Part shown: positions 43,470 through 52,311 of the stretch, piece by piece
Numbering within the stretch: position 1 is the stretch's first letter
Layout of the letters: each line of letters opens with the position of its first letter
From: SSEF01 sp964604195
Lineage (GTDB): Bacteria; Patescibacteriota; Minisyncoccia; Moranbacterales; UBA1568
Assembly: GCA_964604195.1 (NCBI GenBank)
Contig: CAZRXW010000002.1
Location: 1-59,131, forward strand
Length of the DNA: 59,131 nt
Direction: 5' to 3'
Notes under the pieces: model-generated
Database searches by the model: none
What the model saw: only the letters and a program-made list of their open reading frames with translations
What the model was told of the DNA's origin: nothing
Made by a program: the position numbers and the translations under genes

Positions 43470-44156
43470 TTATTTGTACTCGTCTGCCCGATGAGCTGAC
43501 ATATTCCGATGAATAATCTCATCATTTTTGATCGAGACAAAGAGCTCGTACTCACTCTTTACGTGCCGGCCATAAAACTCGAGGAAGTCGGAGAGAATCG
43601 GCCGATCCTTGAGCTCCTCAGTGTGACTCTCCACAAATCGACTATACTGCGAAAAAGCATGGTCTTCGAAAAGATAATTAAGTTGCAGCGCACTTTTGGG
43701 ACTGAAGAGGTAGAGGATAAACGAGGCCGTGGCGTAGAAGAAAGAAAAAAGAAGTGGGATAAGCGTGTGACGAATCAAACCATCCTCGCCATATTTCTTG
43801 GCAAGCTGCGAGAGAACAACAACATGCATCGTCTCATTGTCCTGTGAGCCTCGACCAAAACGGGAAGTTTTGGAAAGTTCAATAGCCTTCTTTTCATTGG
43901 AATAAAACATCGTCAGCAGCATATAGCTCGCCACTTCCCACGATTGGTATGGAATTCGAGCAATCACCTCAACCGCCTTGAATTTCCCGTATGATGGATC
44001 GTGGCCATAAACAAGGTTACCGCACGTCACCAACAGTGTCCCTAAAATTTTTGGGATGATACCAACTGGATAATTGTCGTACGATTTCTTGTACTCATCG
44101 AGCATCTGAGTATCTTCGAGGGACTTGAGGAGTGCTTCGTGTTGTATCTTGTCCAT
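43470..44156 (-). CDS. alternative-oxidase-like membrane diiron protein
   Basis: 228 residues. All six ligands of the AOX/PTOX diiron site are recognisable in order: Glu63 (VEVIARIP), Glu108 and His111 (NETMH), Glu164 (FEDHAFSQY), Glu213 and His216 (NDEIIH), with spacings near those of known AOX. A hydrophobic helix pair around 125-155 fits monotopic membrane binding. AOX reduces oxygen to water with electrons from quinol; no quinone pathway is in the window, so the donor is unknown. A GAGG lies 10 bases before the ATG. Could also be a divergent diiron protein with another substrate. Confidence 0.8.
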   Translation of the reverse strand: MDKIQHEALLKSLEDTQMLDEYKKSYDNYPVGIIPKILGTLLVTCGNLVYGHDPSYGKFKAVEVIARIPYQSWEVASYMLLTMFYSNEKKAIELSKTSRFGRGSQDNETMHVVVLSQLAKKYGEDGLIRHTLIPLLFSFFYATASFILYLFSPKSALQLNYLFEDHAFSQYSRFVESHTEELKDRPILSDFLEFYGRHVKSEYELFVSIKNDEIIHRNMSAHRADEYK

Positions 44157-44236
44157 AAAAAAATTTCCTCACCGGAATTACCTTTTTAGTCTAGCACTAG
44201 AGGTCAGGGATGCGAAAAACCCAAGATTTCCCTCTC

Positions 44237-44845
44237 TTAGACGGTGGGGGCAAAAAATTGAGTTACTTCAACAGCACTAATCACAGCACAGCTCCCTTTT
44301 TGAGGATACCAACCACTATCTCCCTGCTCCGCCCCTACGGGCTCCCCAAGAAGTTCAGCATATAGCTCTTGCAATGTATCGAGGTGTGACACTATCACGA
44401 TGTGTTTCCCCTGAAAAACAGACTGCACATCAAGCAGTAGTGATCGCACCCGCTCTCGAATATCCATGTATCCCTCAATACCCTGATCAGGGTCACCCAC
44501 CGTCCGCCCTCCATGTTGCTCCATAAAATCAAGGAAACTCTGAATATCCTTTCCTTCAAAAGAACCAAAACGAGTTTCCGTAAGCCGGGTATCAATCGAA
44601 CGCGGCACCTCTAAAGACTCCTGCAAAATAGCCGCTGTTTCTTTTGCTCGTGCGAGTGGTGAAGCAATAATAAAATCTATTGGGAATTGCTTGAGGTAAA
44701 AAGCTGTTCCTCGCGCTTGTTCTTTCCCTTTCACAGTAAGATGATATTCTCCTCGCCCTGCTCCATTAAGAATATCTCGCACATTGTTTTCTGCCTCTCC
44801 GTGCCGCACCAGATAGTACGTATTGGCTTTATATTGATCGAGCAT
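44237..44845 (-). CDS. histidine phosphatase family protein
   Basis: 202 residues, phosphoglycerate-mutase fold. Catalytic LVRHGEAENN near 13, IIASPLARAKETAAIL, and second His in IVIVSHLDTLQEL. Likely a phosphatase of sugar phosphates, nucleotides or alpha-ribazole-type substrates rather than a glycolytic mutase. Its start overlaps the end of the small membrane gene upstream. Confidence 0.88.
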   Translation of the reverse strand: MLDQYKANTYYLVRHGEAENNVRDILNGAGRGEYHLTVKGKEQARGTAFYLKQFPIDFIIASPLARAKETAAILQESLEVPRSIDTRLTETRFGSFEGKDIQSFLDFMEQHGGRTVGDPDQGIEGYMDIRERVRSLLLDVQSVFQGKHIVIVSHLDTLQELYAELLGEPVGAEQGDSGWYPQKGSCAVISAVEVTQFFAPTV

Positions 44846-44981
44846 AGATTTTCCCTATAGCCTGCGCAGCGTGATAAATATCCATTCCAATGGCAACTAT
44901 AAAAACAAGCGCCAGTGACACCACGATCTTTACCGCAAAAATAAGTGTTGCTTCATCAATTTTTCTTTCTGTTTTGGCCAT
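44829..44981 (-). CDS. 50-residue single-pass membrane protein
   Basis: Reading frame from ATG 44981 to TAA 44829: MAKTERKIDEATLIFAVK, a hydrophobic helix (IVVSLALVFIVAIGMDIY), then a short basic tail. It overlaps the phosphatase start by 17 bases and lies 35 bases downstream of argS, so it is part of that operon. Size and topology recall small secretion or regulatory subunits, but no family is recognised. Confidence 0.55.
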   Translation of the reverse strand: MAKTERKIDEATLIFAVKIVVSLALVFIVAIGMDIYHAAQAIGKIYARSI

Positions 44982-45016
44982 ACAAAAAAACTCTTTGTGC
45001 TATCACCTATTCCCGA

Positions 45017-46630
45017 TTACATTTTTTCTGGGGCTGAAACTCCAATAAGTCTGAGGGATTCTCCAAGTACTATTCGTGTAGATCGAACAAGAGCGAGACG
45101 AGCCTGAGAAATTTCTTTCTTCTCAGTATCAATTACTTGGCAATCAGCATAGAACGAATGAAGTCTATCAGCGAGACGGATAGCGTACTGTGGGAGCTGA
45201 TGTACTGTTTTTTCGCTCGCCATCCGCTCAATGAGCTCAGGAAAAGCGATAAGTTCCCGTATGAGAAGCTTCTCTTTCGGATGAGAGAGGAGAGCAAGTT
45301 GCTCTGCATTGGGTTCTAAAGATTCCTCTTCGGCCTTACGGAGAATACTCGAGAGCCGAGCATAGGCATACTGCACATAATAGACCGGGTTCTTCTCACT
45401 CCACTCTTCAGCAAGACCCAGATCGAAATTCATATGGGTATCGGGAGAATACATGAGAAAGAAAAATCGAGCCACATCATGACCTACCGACTCAATGAGC
45501 TCATCAATGCCTACCACATTCCCCGCTCGCTTACTCATCCTTACTTCCTCCCCATTTTTCATCAGTCGCACCAGTTGCACAATCGCAAAATGAATTTTTT
45601 CCTTAGGAAAACCAAGGGCTTCGGCAGCAGCTCTAAAACGATTGATATAACCATGATGATCAGCTCCCCACGTTTCGATAAGAAGAGTGAACCCACGTTC
45701 CATTTTGTTCAATATATAACCACAGTCTGAAGCAAAGTAGGTTTTGGATCCGTCTTGTTTTACGATCACGCGATCTTTATCATCACCATATTCCGTCGTC
45801 CTGAGCCACAAAGCCCCCTCAGATTCAAACGTTTTCCCTCGTTCCTGAAGGAGCGCGAGAGCTTTATCGACATACCCATCCTCGATCAGTTTCTTTTCCG
45901 AAGTCCACACATCAAAATGTACCCGCATCACCTCTTTGGTTACCGGCTGAATCATCTCTTCGAGAATAATCTTGGCCGCCTGTTCCCCAGTCGCTCGAAC
46001 CTCATCACTCTTACCAAGTCGCTCGGCAAGCTTTTCAATATATTCACCGCCATAGACTACTTCACTATCTTGGAGGACACTGTGCCCCAATTTCATTACC
46101 TGCTCCCCCGCATCATTCACATAATATTCATTGGTCACTTCAAAACTTGCTTTCTTCAAAATACGAGAAAGAGTATCGGCATAAAATCCGCCCCGACCAT
46201 TCCCGAGGTGTAGTGGCCCCGTCGGATTGGCGGAGATAAATTCATTGTTCACGTTCTCCCCGTCACCCTGCATTGAGCTCCCATACCGCTCGCCTACCTT
46301 GAGAATATGCTGGAGGGCTTCACTATAAGCTCCATCGGAAAGATAGAAGTTAATATGCCCCGGCCCAGCAATCTCTACTTTTTCCAAAAAATTTTCTTCT
46401 TGATTCTTGATTCTTGATTCAATATTCTCTTTTAAGAGTTCAGCTACTTCCCGCGGGTTCCTCCCGAGCTCCTTTGCTACTATGAGGGCAATATTGGTGG
46501 TATAGTCGCCAAACTGCTCATCGGTCGGCCGAATAAGCATGAGCTTCCCAACATCAAAACGCCCGAGCCTCCCTTCCTCGAAAAGCTGGATCACGGTCTC
46601 TTTCAAAATTCGCTCGAGTTGTTCTTTCAT
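45017..46630 (-). CDS. argS: arginyl-tRNA synthetase
   Basis: Charges tRNA-Arg; 537 residues from ATG 46630 (MKEQLERILKETV), or three residues more from TTG 46639. N-terminal Add-1 domain, SANPTGPLHLGNGRGG (HIGH motif), RMSKRAGNVV (KMSKS region), and the C-terminal DALR anticodon-binding domain (YAYARLSSILRKAEE). Complete. Confidence 0.97.
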   Translation of the reverse strand: MKEQLERILKETVIQLFEEGRLGRFDVGKLMLIRPTDEQFGDYTTNIALIVAKELGRNPREVAELLKENIESRIKNQEENFLEKVEIAGPGHINFYLSDGAYSEALQHILKVGERYGSSMQGDGENVNNEFISANPTGPLHLGNGRGGFYADTLSRILKKASFEVTNEYYVNDAGEQVMKLGHSVLQDSEVVYGGEYIEKLAERLGKSDEVRATGEQAAKIILEEMIQPVTKEVMRVHFDVWTSEKKLIEDGYVDKALALLQERGKTFESEGALWLRTTEYGDDKDRVIVKQDGSKTYFASDCGYILNKMERGFTLLIETWGADHHGYINRFRAAAEALGFPKEKIHFAIVQLVRLMKNGEEVRMSKRAGNVVGIDELIESVGHDVARFFFLMYSPDTHMNFDLGLAEEWSEKNPVYYVQYAYARLSSILRKAEEESLEPNAEQLALLSHPKEKLLIRELIAFPELIERMASEKTVHQLPQYAIRLADRLHSFYADCQVIDTEKKEISQARLALVRSTRIVLGESLRLIGVSAPEKM

Positions 46631-46734
46631 CCTTCTCAAAATAGCCCAAAAAAGCCAAAAAGTGAAGGCTTTCTACTATACATCACCAAAACCACGACCG
46701 TAGTTTTCGTGATTAACAAGGGTAAAACAAAAAC

Positions 46735-46775
46735 TGCCGGCACCCTCTTTGGGGGTACTCAGCAGTTCGATAGGG
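46735..46775 (-). terminator. terminator of the 46818 lipoprotein gene
   Basis: On the minus strand CTGC...ACCC(CCAAAGA)GGGT...GCAG is followed by TTTTTGTTTT. The stem is interrupted but the T-run is clear. Confidence 0.55.
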
Positions 46776-46817
46776 TACAGAACCGTCGAAGGTGTGGATC
46801 AGCGTCGAACGTAGCGA

Positions 46818-47315
46818 CTAGCGCTCGATGATGTAGGTCTCAGGCAGCGAAAGTGCCCGCCGTCCATCTGCAAGCGTGATAGTCGCGTAGATGGCGAGGT
46901 ACCACTCGATCTTCCGATCGGAAGGGCCGCCCCTGAAAACAATCCGGTCACCGAGAGCAAGCCCCTCGACAACACACTGCCACACCGGCCCGGGGTTGTG
47001 GTAGGAGAATTGCTGCATTGTGAAGACGTAGCTAGCCCCCGGTATCTCATAGATGATCCCCGGCGCGAATGGGTATTGAACCCGCAGAACATCGCCAGGC
47101 TCCGAAACAAGGATGGGAGGGAGAAAAACCTTGTCCTCGATCTGTCTGATACCGTAAGCCTGGTAGTTCAGGAATTGCGGTTCTTGCGAGTACCTCAGCT
47201 CGCAGACCTTGGCACCAGCCGGCACGGCATCACGGTCGTCATCCCCACCACCACAGGCAGCGACGAGAAAGGCGGTCGTGATGGCGACCAGGACAAATAA
47301 AGAACGTTGAAACAT
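46818..47315 (-). CDS. orphan lipoprotein
   Basis: 165 residues. Signal peptide MFQRSLFVLVAITTAF with lipobox LVAAC (Cys near 21), then GGGDDD. The mature part is beta-rich (VLRVQYPFAPGIIYEIPG; ITLADGRRALSLPETYII), with two further Cys. Strong ribosome site AAGGGGAG before the ATG. A plausible promoter (TTTACA, 17 bases, TAGGAT at 47429-47401) lies upstream. GC-rich codons and the ribosome site differ from the core genes. No family recognised. Confidence 0.7.
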   Translation of the reverse strand: MFQRSLFVLVAITTAFLVAACGGGDDDRDAVPAGAKVCELRYSQEPQFLNYQAYGIRQIEDKVFLPPILVSEPGDVLRVQYPFAPGIIYEIPGASYVFTMQQFSYHNPGPVWQCVVEGLALGDRIVFRGGPSDRKIEWYLAIYATITLADGRRALSLPETYIIER

Positions 47316-47416
47316 GAGACTCCCCTTTCAAGGGAAAAAGTGGAAGAAAGTTGGCTTGCACGTCCCCAAGGGACATACAGGCTCCCCATGAGGACTGCGT
47401 ATCCTACAACGAAACC

Positions 47417-48412
47417 TTAAATCTGTAAAGAGAAATCTTGATTGGGTACAATAGTTGAAATATCCGGGTTTCCCGCGCAGGTCTCGCTACAATAATTACT
47501 CAACTTGGCCATACAACCCACACACTGAATAAACAATCGATTGCATTCGACATTGCTACAGTTGGTATAGTCATCACACGCGCTGCCGCAAGTGAAACAT
47601 GCACCCAAAACATCCTCGGTGATCCGTTCACTCATGCGATGATCAAAGACAAAGTTTTTTCCTTTGAATTTTGATGGAAGCTTTTCTCGTTCGATCTGGT
47701 GTTTGTAATCAATAATGCCACCATGAAGTTGATAGACGTCGTGGAAGCCATAATGTTTGAGATAGGCACTCGCTTTTTCACAGCGAATCCCGCCAGTGCA
47801 GTAGAGCATAACCTTTTTCTCCTCCTTACCCACTAGCGCTTCCCTTACAAGTGGGAGTTCTTCCTTAAAAGTCTTGGCATCTGGTGCGATAGCCTTCTCA
47901 AAACGGCCGATGGTAGATTCATAGTTATTCCGCATATCCACGACTACTGTTTCGGGATCATCCAAAAGTTCATTCCATTCGCGAGCACTGAGGTGTGTCC
48001 CCACATTCGTCACATCATATTCATGTGGAGCCAGTCCGTCAGCAACAATTTGTTTTCGCACCTTGATCGTGAGTTTCCAAAAAGCATCGTTTTTCTGCTC
48101 TACCCCCACCTTAAACGGCACCCCAGCAAAAGCTCGTCGGGCATAGAGTAGCTCTTTGAAACGCTCAAAATTTGGCTCGGGCACGCTGATCTGAGCATTG
48201 ATTCCCTCAGTCGCGAGATATACCCGGCCCAAAACCCCAAGCCCCTGCCACTCCGCGTAGAGCTCATTGCGCAGCATCTCTGGCTGGTCAAGGATCACGT
48301 ATCGATAAAATGAAATCACTCGCCGAGCGAATGTTTCTTCCGCCAGTCGTTTAAAGGCCTCTTCTTTGGATAAATGGTTCCGGAGATGGTGAGGGGTTCG
48401 GTTCATATGCAA
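47417..48412 (-). CDS. trhO: tRNA uridine-34 hydroxylase (rhodanese family)
   Basis: Oxygen-dependent formation of 5-hydroxyuridine at tRNA position 34 (YceA/UPF0176 family). 331 residues: N-terminal acylphosphatase-like domain (GRVYLATEGINAQISVP), rhodanese domain with active Cys in MLYCTGGIRCEKASAYL, and the C-terminal Cys-rich part (CFTCGSACDDYTNC, FIQCVGC). Stand-alone gene. Confidence 0.93.
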   Translation of the reverse strand: MHMNRTPHHLRNHLSKEEAFKRLAEETFARRVISFYRYVILDQPEMLRNELYAEWQGLGVLGRVYLATEGINAQISVPEPNFERFKELLYARRAFAGVPFKVGVEQKNDAFWKLTIKVRKQIVADGLAPHEYDVTNVGTHLSAREWNELLDDPETVVVDMRNNYESTIGRFEKAIAPDAKTFKEELPLVREALVGKEEKKVMLYCTGGIRCEKASAYLKHYGFHDVYQLHGGIIDYKHQIEREKLPSKFKGKNFVFDHRMSERITEDVLGACFTCGSACDDYTNCSNVECNRLFIQCVGCMAKLSNYCSETCAGNPDISTIVPNQDFSLQI

Positions 48413-48521
48413 TCCTCATCCTAGTCGAAAAAGATCAAAAAGTGAAGAGCAAACTCCTTATAAAATTTTTTCCGGACACCCTCATGAGAGAGTGTCCGGG
48501 TATGAATGAACCTCAAGAAAG

Positions 48522-49175
48522 CTATCTTGGCACAAGCAACCTGACAGCCTCTTGATAGGCCTCATCGATCACCCTCGAAATTTGTTGAACTTGAGCATCG
48601 AAGTTGGATGTCATCATCGAGTGAATTGTCCGAACAACAAGCACTCCGTTGCCGCGTTCCACAGTAACTCTGAGGCCGCACCGAACTTCGATGGCGGTAG
48701 CACTCATTTCCTGACCACCGAGCCCTGATACTTCGAGATTACAGCTCACCGGTAGCGAGGAGGCAGTCATGAGGTTTCCCCAACGGTACTCCTTGAGAAG
48801 ATTGTCAATAACCTTCTGAAACAAAGCATCAGCAAGACCAATACGATCTCGTTCGCTCATACCGATGGCAACTCGGATGGGATCACCCACCTTCCTGACC
48901 ATAACCCCAGTCCTCACACCGAGGGACTTGATCTCGGTGATTGGGTTGAGGCCAATGATCACTGGTCGTCCTTCCCTGAAGGCCTCATCCATCTTTCTCT
49001 TCTTGTCAGGATCACTGGAATCGATGACTGTCGGTTTTCCGCCGCTCTCCATCTGTTTGAGCATCGCGTTGAGATCAATCTCACCCGACACCTGAGTGGT
49101 TTCCGCTGACTTGGTAGCACAGGCCGCACTCAGGAGTGCGATGACACAAAGAACAAGGATTCGGGTTACACTCAT
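48522..49175 (-). CDS. orphan lipoprotein
   Basis: 217 residues. Signal peptide MSVTRILVLCVIALL and lipobox LSAAC (Cys near 19). The mature part has MDEAFREGRPVIIGLNP, then a C-terminal region resembling outer-membrane assembly lipoproteins in layout (VERGNGVLVVRTIHSMM). Strong AGGAG six bases before the ATG and a TTGACA/CAATAT promoter at ~49275-49247. Like the 46818 gene it looks foreign to the core set. An 8-bp hairpin (CCGGACAC/GTGTCCGG) follows in 48413-48521. Function unknown. Confidence 0.7.
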   Translation of the reverse strand: MSVTRILVLCVIALLSAACATKSAETTQVSGEIDLNAMLKQMESGGKPTVIDSSDPDKKRKMDEAFREGRPVIIGLNPITEIKSLGVRTGVMVRKVGDPIRVAIGMSERDRIGLADALFQKVIDNLLKEYRWGNLMTASSLPVSCNLEVSGLGGQEMSATAIEVRCGLRVTVERGNGVLVVRTIHSMMTSNFDAQVQQISRVIDEAYQEAVRLLVPR

Positions 49176-49314
49176 CTCTAGCTCCTAGCTTTGTGGTCGT
49201 AGGTGACCACAGTTGAAAAGACTTGTTGATCACTCGACTCGACATATTGGCATTTTTGCGCTATTCTGTCAACTACTCTTTGCGGCTTTTTTGGGCCATT
49301 ATAGAGTCAGATAT

Positions 49315-49764
49315 ATGAGTAAAGTCATTGCTCACAACCGAAGAGCTAGCTACGACTACAGTCTCCAAGACCACTTTGAGGCTGGTATTGTCCTGACTGG
49401 TCCCGAAGTACGAAGCGTCAAAACCGGCCACGCTAGCCTCAGAGGTGCTTTTGTGACTATCCACAATGGTGAACTCTGGCTCACCAATGCCCTCATCCCC
49501 CGCTACCGCCATGCCGGGGAGAAAGTTCCCCATGAAGATACCCGGTCTAGAAAGCTTCTCCTCAAGAAACGAGACATCTCTTCGCTTATAGGGAAAATCC
49601 GTACCGAAGGCTTGACTTTGGTCCCCATTCGCTTGTATAGTAAGAGGCGACTTGTGAAACTCGAGTTCGCCGTAGCTAGAGGAAAAAAAGAATACGATCG
49701 TCGAGCAGATATCGGAAAACGCGAAGTCAAGCGCCGTATCGAACGAGTCATGAAACAGTATTAG
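49315..49764 (+). CDS. smpB: SsrA-binding protein
   Basis: tmRNA partner in ribosome rescue. 149 residues from ATG 49315 (MSKVIAHNRRASYDY); a longer in-frame start at 49213 adds a hydrophobic tail foreign to SmpB. OB-fold with FEAGIVLTGPEVRSVKTGH, and the basic C-terminal tail (KKEYDRRADIGKREVKRRIE). 44 bases upstream of ssrA, so the two partners are neighbours. Confidence 0.97.
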   Translation: MSKVIAHNRRASYDYSLQDHFEAGIVLTGPEVRSVKTGHASLRGAFVTIHNGELWLTNALIPRYRHAGEKVPHEDTRSRKLLLKKRDISSLIGKIRTEGLTLVPIRLYSKRRLVKLEFAVARGKKEYDRRADIGKREVKRRIERVMKQY

Positions 49765-49808
49765 ACCGTCCCCGTCTTCCAGTCTCAAGTAAGAGAGAGT
49801 GGCACACG

Positions 49809-50211
49809 GGGGTTGTTTATAGACTCGACAGGCTGTACTTTCAAAATAGGCAAGCCGATCTTGATGGCATGATCGTAAAAATCGCTATCACGATGATAAA
49901 CGCAAACTTCATCACCAAAGCCAAGAACGCAATCGCTTCTGCTTTTGCTCCTTCTTTCGCTTTTGCTCGCGCCTAATCGCGCGCAGCCATCAGCTCCCTG
50001 ACTTCCGATAGGGAATCGCTGGTGCCATAACCATCGGGACGACACGAGGAGCTTCTCTCTCCTTTCATCCTCAAAGTCGTATGCGAAAGGAAGCTTCTTG
50101 AAAGATTTTGTCTTCTTTCTACTCTCTTGAAGTAAATAAAGAATGACTATGCTTGTAGAGTATTTTGGAAAAACTTCACTGGACATGGGTGCAATTCCCA
50201 TCAACTCCACC
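49809..50211 (+). ncRNA. ssrA: transfer-messenger RNA (tmRNA)
   Basis: Tags stalled peptides and frees ribosomes. 5' GGGGUUG (49809-49815) pairs with CAACTCC (50202-50208), giving a 7-bp acceptor stem; the 5' half has AGACTCGACAGG and the 3' half a T-arm ATGGG TGCAATT CCCAT. The resume codon is probably GCA at 49902; the tag reads ANFITKAKN...SFAFARA and stops at TAA 49974-49976, 24 residues including the resume Ala. The 3' end is encoded as ACC then T, so CCA must be completed after transcription. T-run at 50215-50220. Confidence 0.93.
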
Positions 50212-50234
50212 TCTATTTTTTAAACATCACTACC

Positions 50235-50783
50235 GTGAGACGAAGACGCCACAATCGACCGAAACCGAAAGTTGTTGTAAAGCAACGCTACCGAGTCAAT
50301 GAGCAAATCTTGGCTGCGGAGATTGTCGTTATTACTGAAGCTGGTGAAAACCTCGGGACCATGACTCCCGAAGCAGGCATGGCGCTCGCTCGTGAACGTG
50401 AACTCGATCTCGTCGAGGTTTCTCCTCAAGCAGTGCCACCCGTCTGTCGCCTCACCGATTACGGCAAGCTCCAGTATCACGCTGCCAAGCAAGCTCAAGC
50501 CGCCAAAGCCAAGCAGAAGAAAGTAGAAACCAAAGGTGTCAGACTCGGGTACCGCACTGAAAAACATGACCTTTTCTTCAAAAAGACTCAGGCAGAAAAA
50601 TTCATGATGAAAGGTCACAAAGTAAAAATTGACATGATGCTTCGCGGTCGTGAAAAAGCTATGGCCGACAAAGCCAAGGAACAACTGCTCGCTTTTGCTG
50701 AATCCATCGCTGTTCCTCACAAAATTGAGGAAAACGTAACCAAAGGACCACGAGGTTTCTCTATGACGGTCGCTCCCGAATAG
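50235..50783 (+). CDS. infC: translation initiation factor IF-3
   Basis: 182 residues from GTG 50235 (RRRRHNRPK). IF3-N domain (YRVNEQILAAEIVVITEAGE, LVEVSPQAVPPVCRLTDYGK) and IF3-C domain (GVRLGYRTEKHDLFFKK; KVKIDMMLRGREKAM). First gene of the conserved infC-rpmI-rplT operon, directly after ssrA. No Shine-Dalgarno. Confidence 0.97.
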   Translation: MRRRRHNRPKPKVVVKQRYRVNEQILAAEIVVITEAGENLGTMTPEAGMALARERELDLVEVSPQAVPPVCRLTDYGKLQYHAAKQAQAAKAKQKKVETKGVRLGYRTEKHDLFFKKTQAEKFMMKGHKVKIDMMLRGREKAMADKAKEQLLAFAESIAVPHKIEENVTKGPRGFSMTVAPE

Positions 50784-50858
50784 CCTATTCTGATTCCTCT
50801 TGCCAAGATGAGGAAAGTACGCTAGAGTGATGTATCTTCAATTTGACTCCTAAACAGT

Positions 50859-51059
50859 ATGCCCAAGCAGAAAACGAAGAAGGCAGTAGCCAAAAAATTC
50901 AAAGTTACCGGCAGCGGCAAGCTCAAGCGACGCGCTACTGGCCAAAATCACTACAATTCCCGTGATACTGGCCGATCTACCCGAGCCAAGCGTCTCGACA
51001 GTGGTATCGCCGTTCCAGCCGAGGAGATGAATCTCAGGAAGGCCCTCCCCTACGCATAA
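50859..51059 (+). CDS. rpmI: ribosomal protein bL35
   Basis: 66 residues, highly basic, with KKAVAKKFKVTGSGKLKRR and a C-terminal LRKALPYA. Normal length and position between infC and rplT. Confidence 0.97.
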   Translation: MPKQKTKKAVAKKFKVTGSGKLKRRATGQNHYNSRDTGRSTRAKRLDSGIAVPAEEMNLRKALPYA

Positions 51060-51090
51060 CCGTAACTAGTATCAGCAATCTTTCATCTGT

Positions 51091-51435
51091 ATGACTCGAG
51101 TCAAGCGCGGCGTAATGACCAAAAAACGCCACAAGAATATTTTAAAGAAGGCCAAAGGCTTCCGTTGGGGCCGCAAAAAGCTTTTCACCAAGGCCAAAGA
51201 AGCCGTGATTAAGGCTGGCAAGTACGCCCGTCGCGACCGACGTGCCAAAAAGCGCAGTTTCCGCGCGCTCTGGATCGTCCGTCTCAATAATGCCCTCCGC
51301 ACCAACGGGACTACCTACGCCAAGTTTATCGCCCTCATGAAAGAGAAAAATATCACTCTTGACCGAAAGGTTCTCTCTCAGATGGCTATGGAGCATCCTA
51401 CCGTCTTCGCCAAATTCGTTGAATCAGTGAAGTAA
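51091..51435 (+). CDS. rplT: ribosomal protein bL20
   Basis: 114 residues, with MTRVKRGVMTKKRHKNILK, a long basic helix, and the C-terminal globular part (MAMEHPTVFAKFVESVK). Early assembly protein of the 50S subunit. Normal length. Terminator follows at 51469. Confidence 0.97.
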   Translation: MTRVKRGVMTKKRHKNILKKAKGFRWGRKKLFTKAKEAVIKAGKYARRDRRAKKRSFRALWIVRLNNALRTNGTTYAKFIALMKEKNITLDRKVLSQMAMEHPTVFAKFVESVK

Positions 51436-51468
51436 AATTCTCTCTTGTACTTGTACTCAGAAATAAAG

Positions 51469-51492
51469 ACCACCCTTCCTGGGTGGTTTTTA
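51469..51492 (+). terminator. terminator of the infC-rpmI-rplT operon
   Basis: ACCACCC, loop TTCCT, GGGTGGT, then five T. Confidence 0.9.
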
Positions 51493-51520
51493 TTATGCTC
51501 CATTGAAAAAATCAGGAATA

Positions 51521-52201
51521 TTACTGAGACTTCTTTATAACCCAGATTTCAAATACTCTTTCAATCAGTTCCGCCAGCCGACTTCTCTGTTCAGAAGTAA
51601 GCGAGGTTTTAGAATGATCTAGACGAAAGTTATAGTAGACTTCACCAAGCATCCAGGCTCCTATCAACTCGGCCATATCCTCATATGTTTGCATATCCAG
51701 CAGACTACCTTGGCGTTTCATAGCTTCTGTTTGTTCTCTGTAAATCAACTCATCAGATAATCCGCTCATTCGGCCAGTCTGAGCAAGAAAGGCATAAAGC
51801 TCCAGATATGAATGCGAATACTCTCGAATCTCATTTAATTTGTTGTCCAAAAAATGTGCTAAATCCCTATCAAAAAAATCCTGGATAAAGTGAGCGTACT
51901 CATGTGATACTTTGACATGCACTTGATCAGCCGCTTCAACTACTCCCCACCCCCAACGATTGACTGTTTCTATCGGCACTACTTCAAGGCCAATACTCAG
52001 GACAGCTCTATCACCTCTCCGGGCTGAGCTGACCCAAGAACTTTCATTTTCGACTACTCCAATACCACCTAAAACTTCTTGAGCAAGATTAAGAGGTAAT
52101 TTCTTATCACCATAATCTCTAAACATTTGTTCGAGAGCTACCTCGTCGAAGAGAGTAGGCTGTTTTAGAGATTCAGGAGTTGGCCAATTTGGTTCTGACA
52201 T
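51521..52201 (-). CDS. HExxH-motif protein of unknown function
   Basis: 226 residues, soluble. HEYAHFIQ (near 98) fits the HExxH zinc motif of gluzincin/minigluzincin-like peptidases; a possible third ligand is in the helix YLELYAFLAQ or MAELIGAWML. No signal peptide. Not assigned to a known peptidase family, and catalysis is unproven. Flanked by terminators, so monocistronic. Confidence 0.6.
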   Translation of the reverse strand: MSEPNWPTPESLKQPTLFDEVALEQMFRDYGDKKLPLNLAQEVLGGIGVVENESSWVSSARRGDRAVLSIGLEVVPIETVNRWGWGVVEAADQVHVKVSHEYAHFIQDFFDRDLAHFLDNKLNEIREYSHSYLELYAFLAQTGRMSGLSDELIYREQTEAMKRQGSLLDMQTYEDMAELIGAWMLGEVYYNFRLDHSKTSLTSEQRSRLAELIERVFEIWVIKKSQ

Positions 52202-52260
52202 AAGAAAATTTAATTGAATCCAGTATACCAGTTTCTCAATCTGACATCAGTAATATAAAA

Positions 52261-52286
52261 ACAAGGCTCATGAGGCCTTGTTTTTA
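52261..52286 (-). terminator. terminator downstream of the DsbA-like gene
   Basis: ACAAGGC / GCCTTGT with T-runs on both sides, so it can work in both directions. It lies 26 bases past the DsbA-like stop codon. Confidence 0.8.
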
Positions 52287-52311
52287 TAATTCATCTCCTC
52301 AAGAGGATAAG

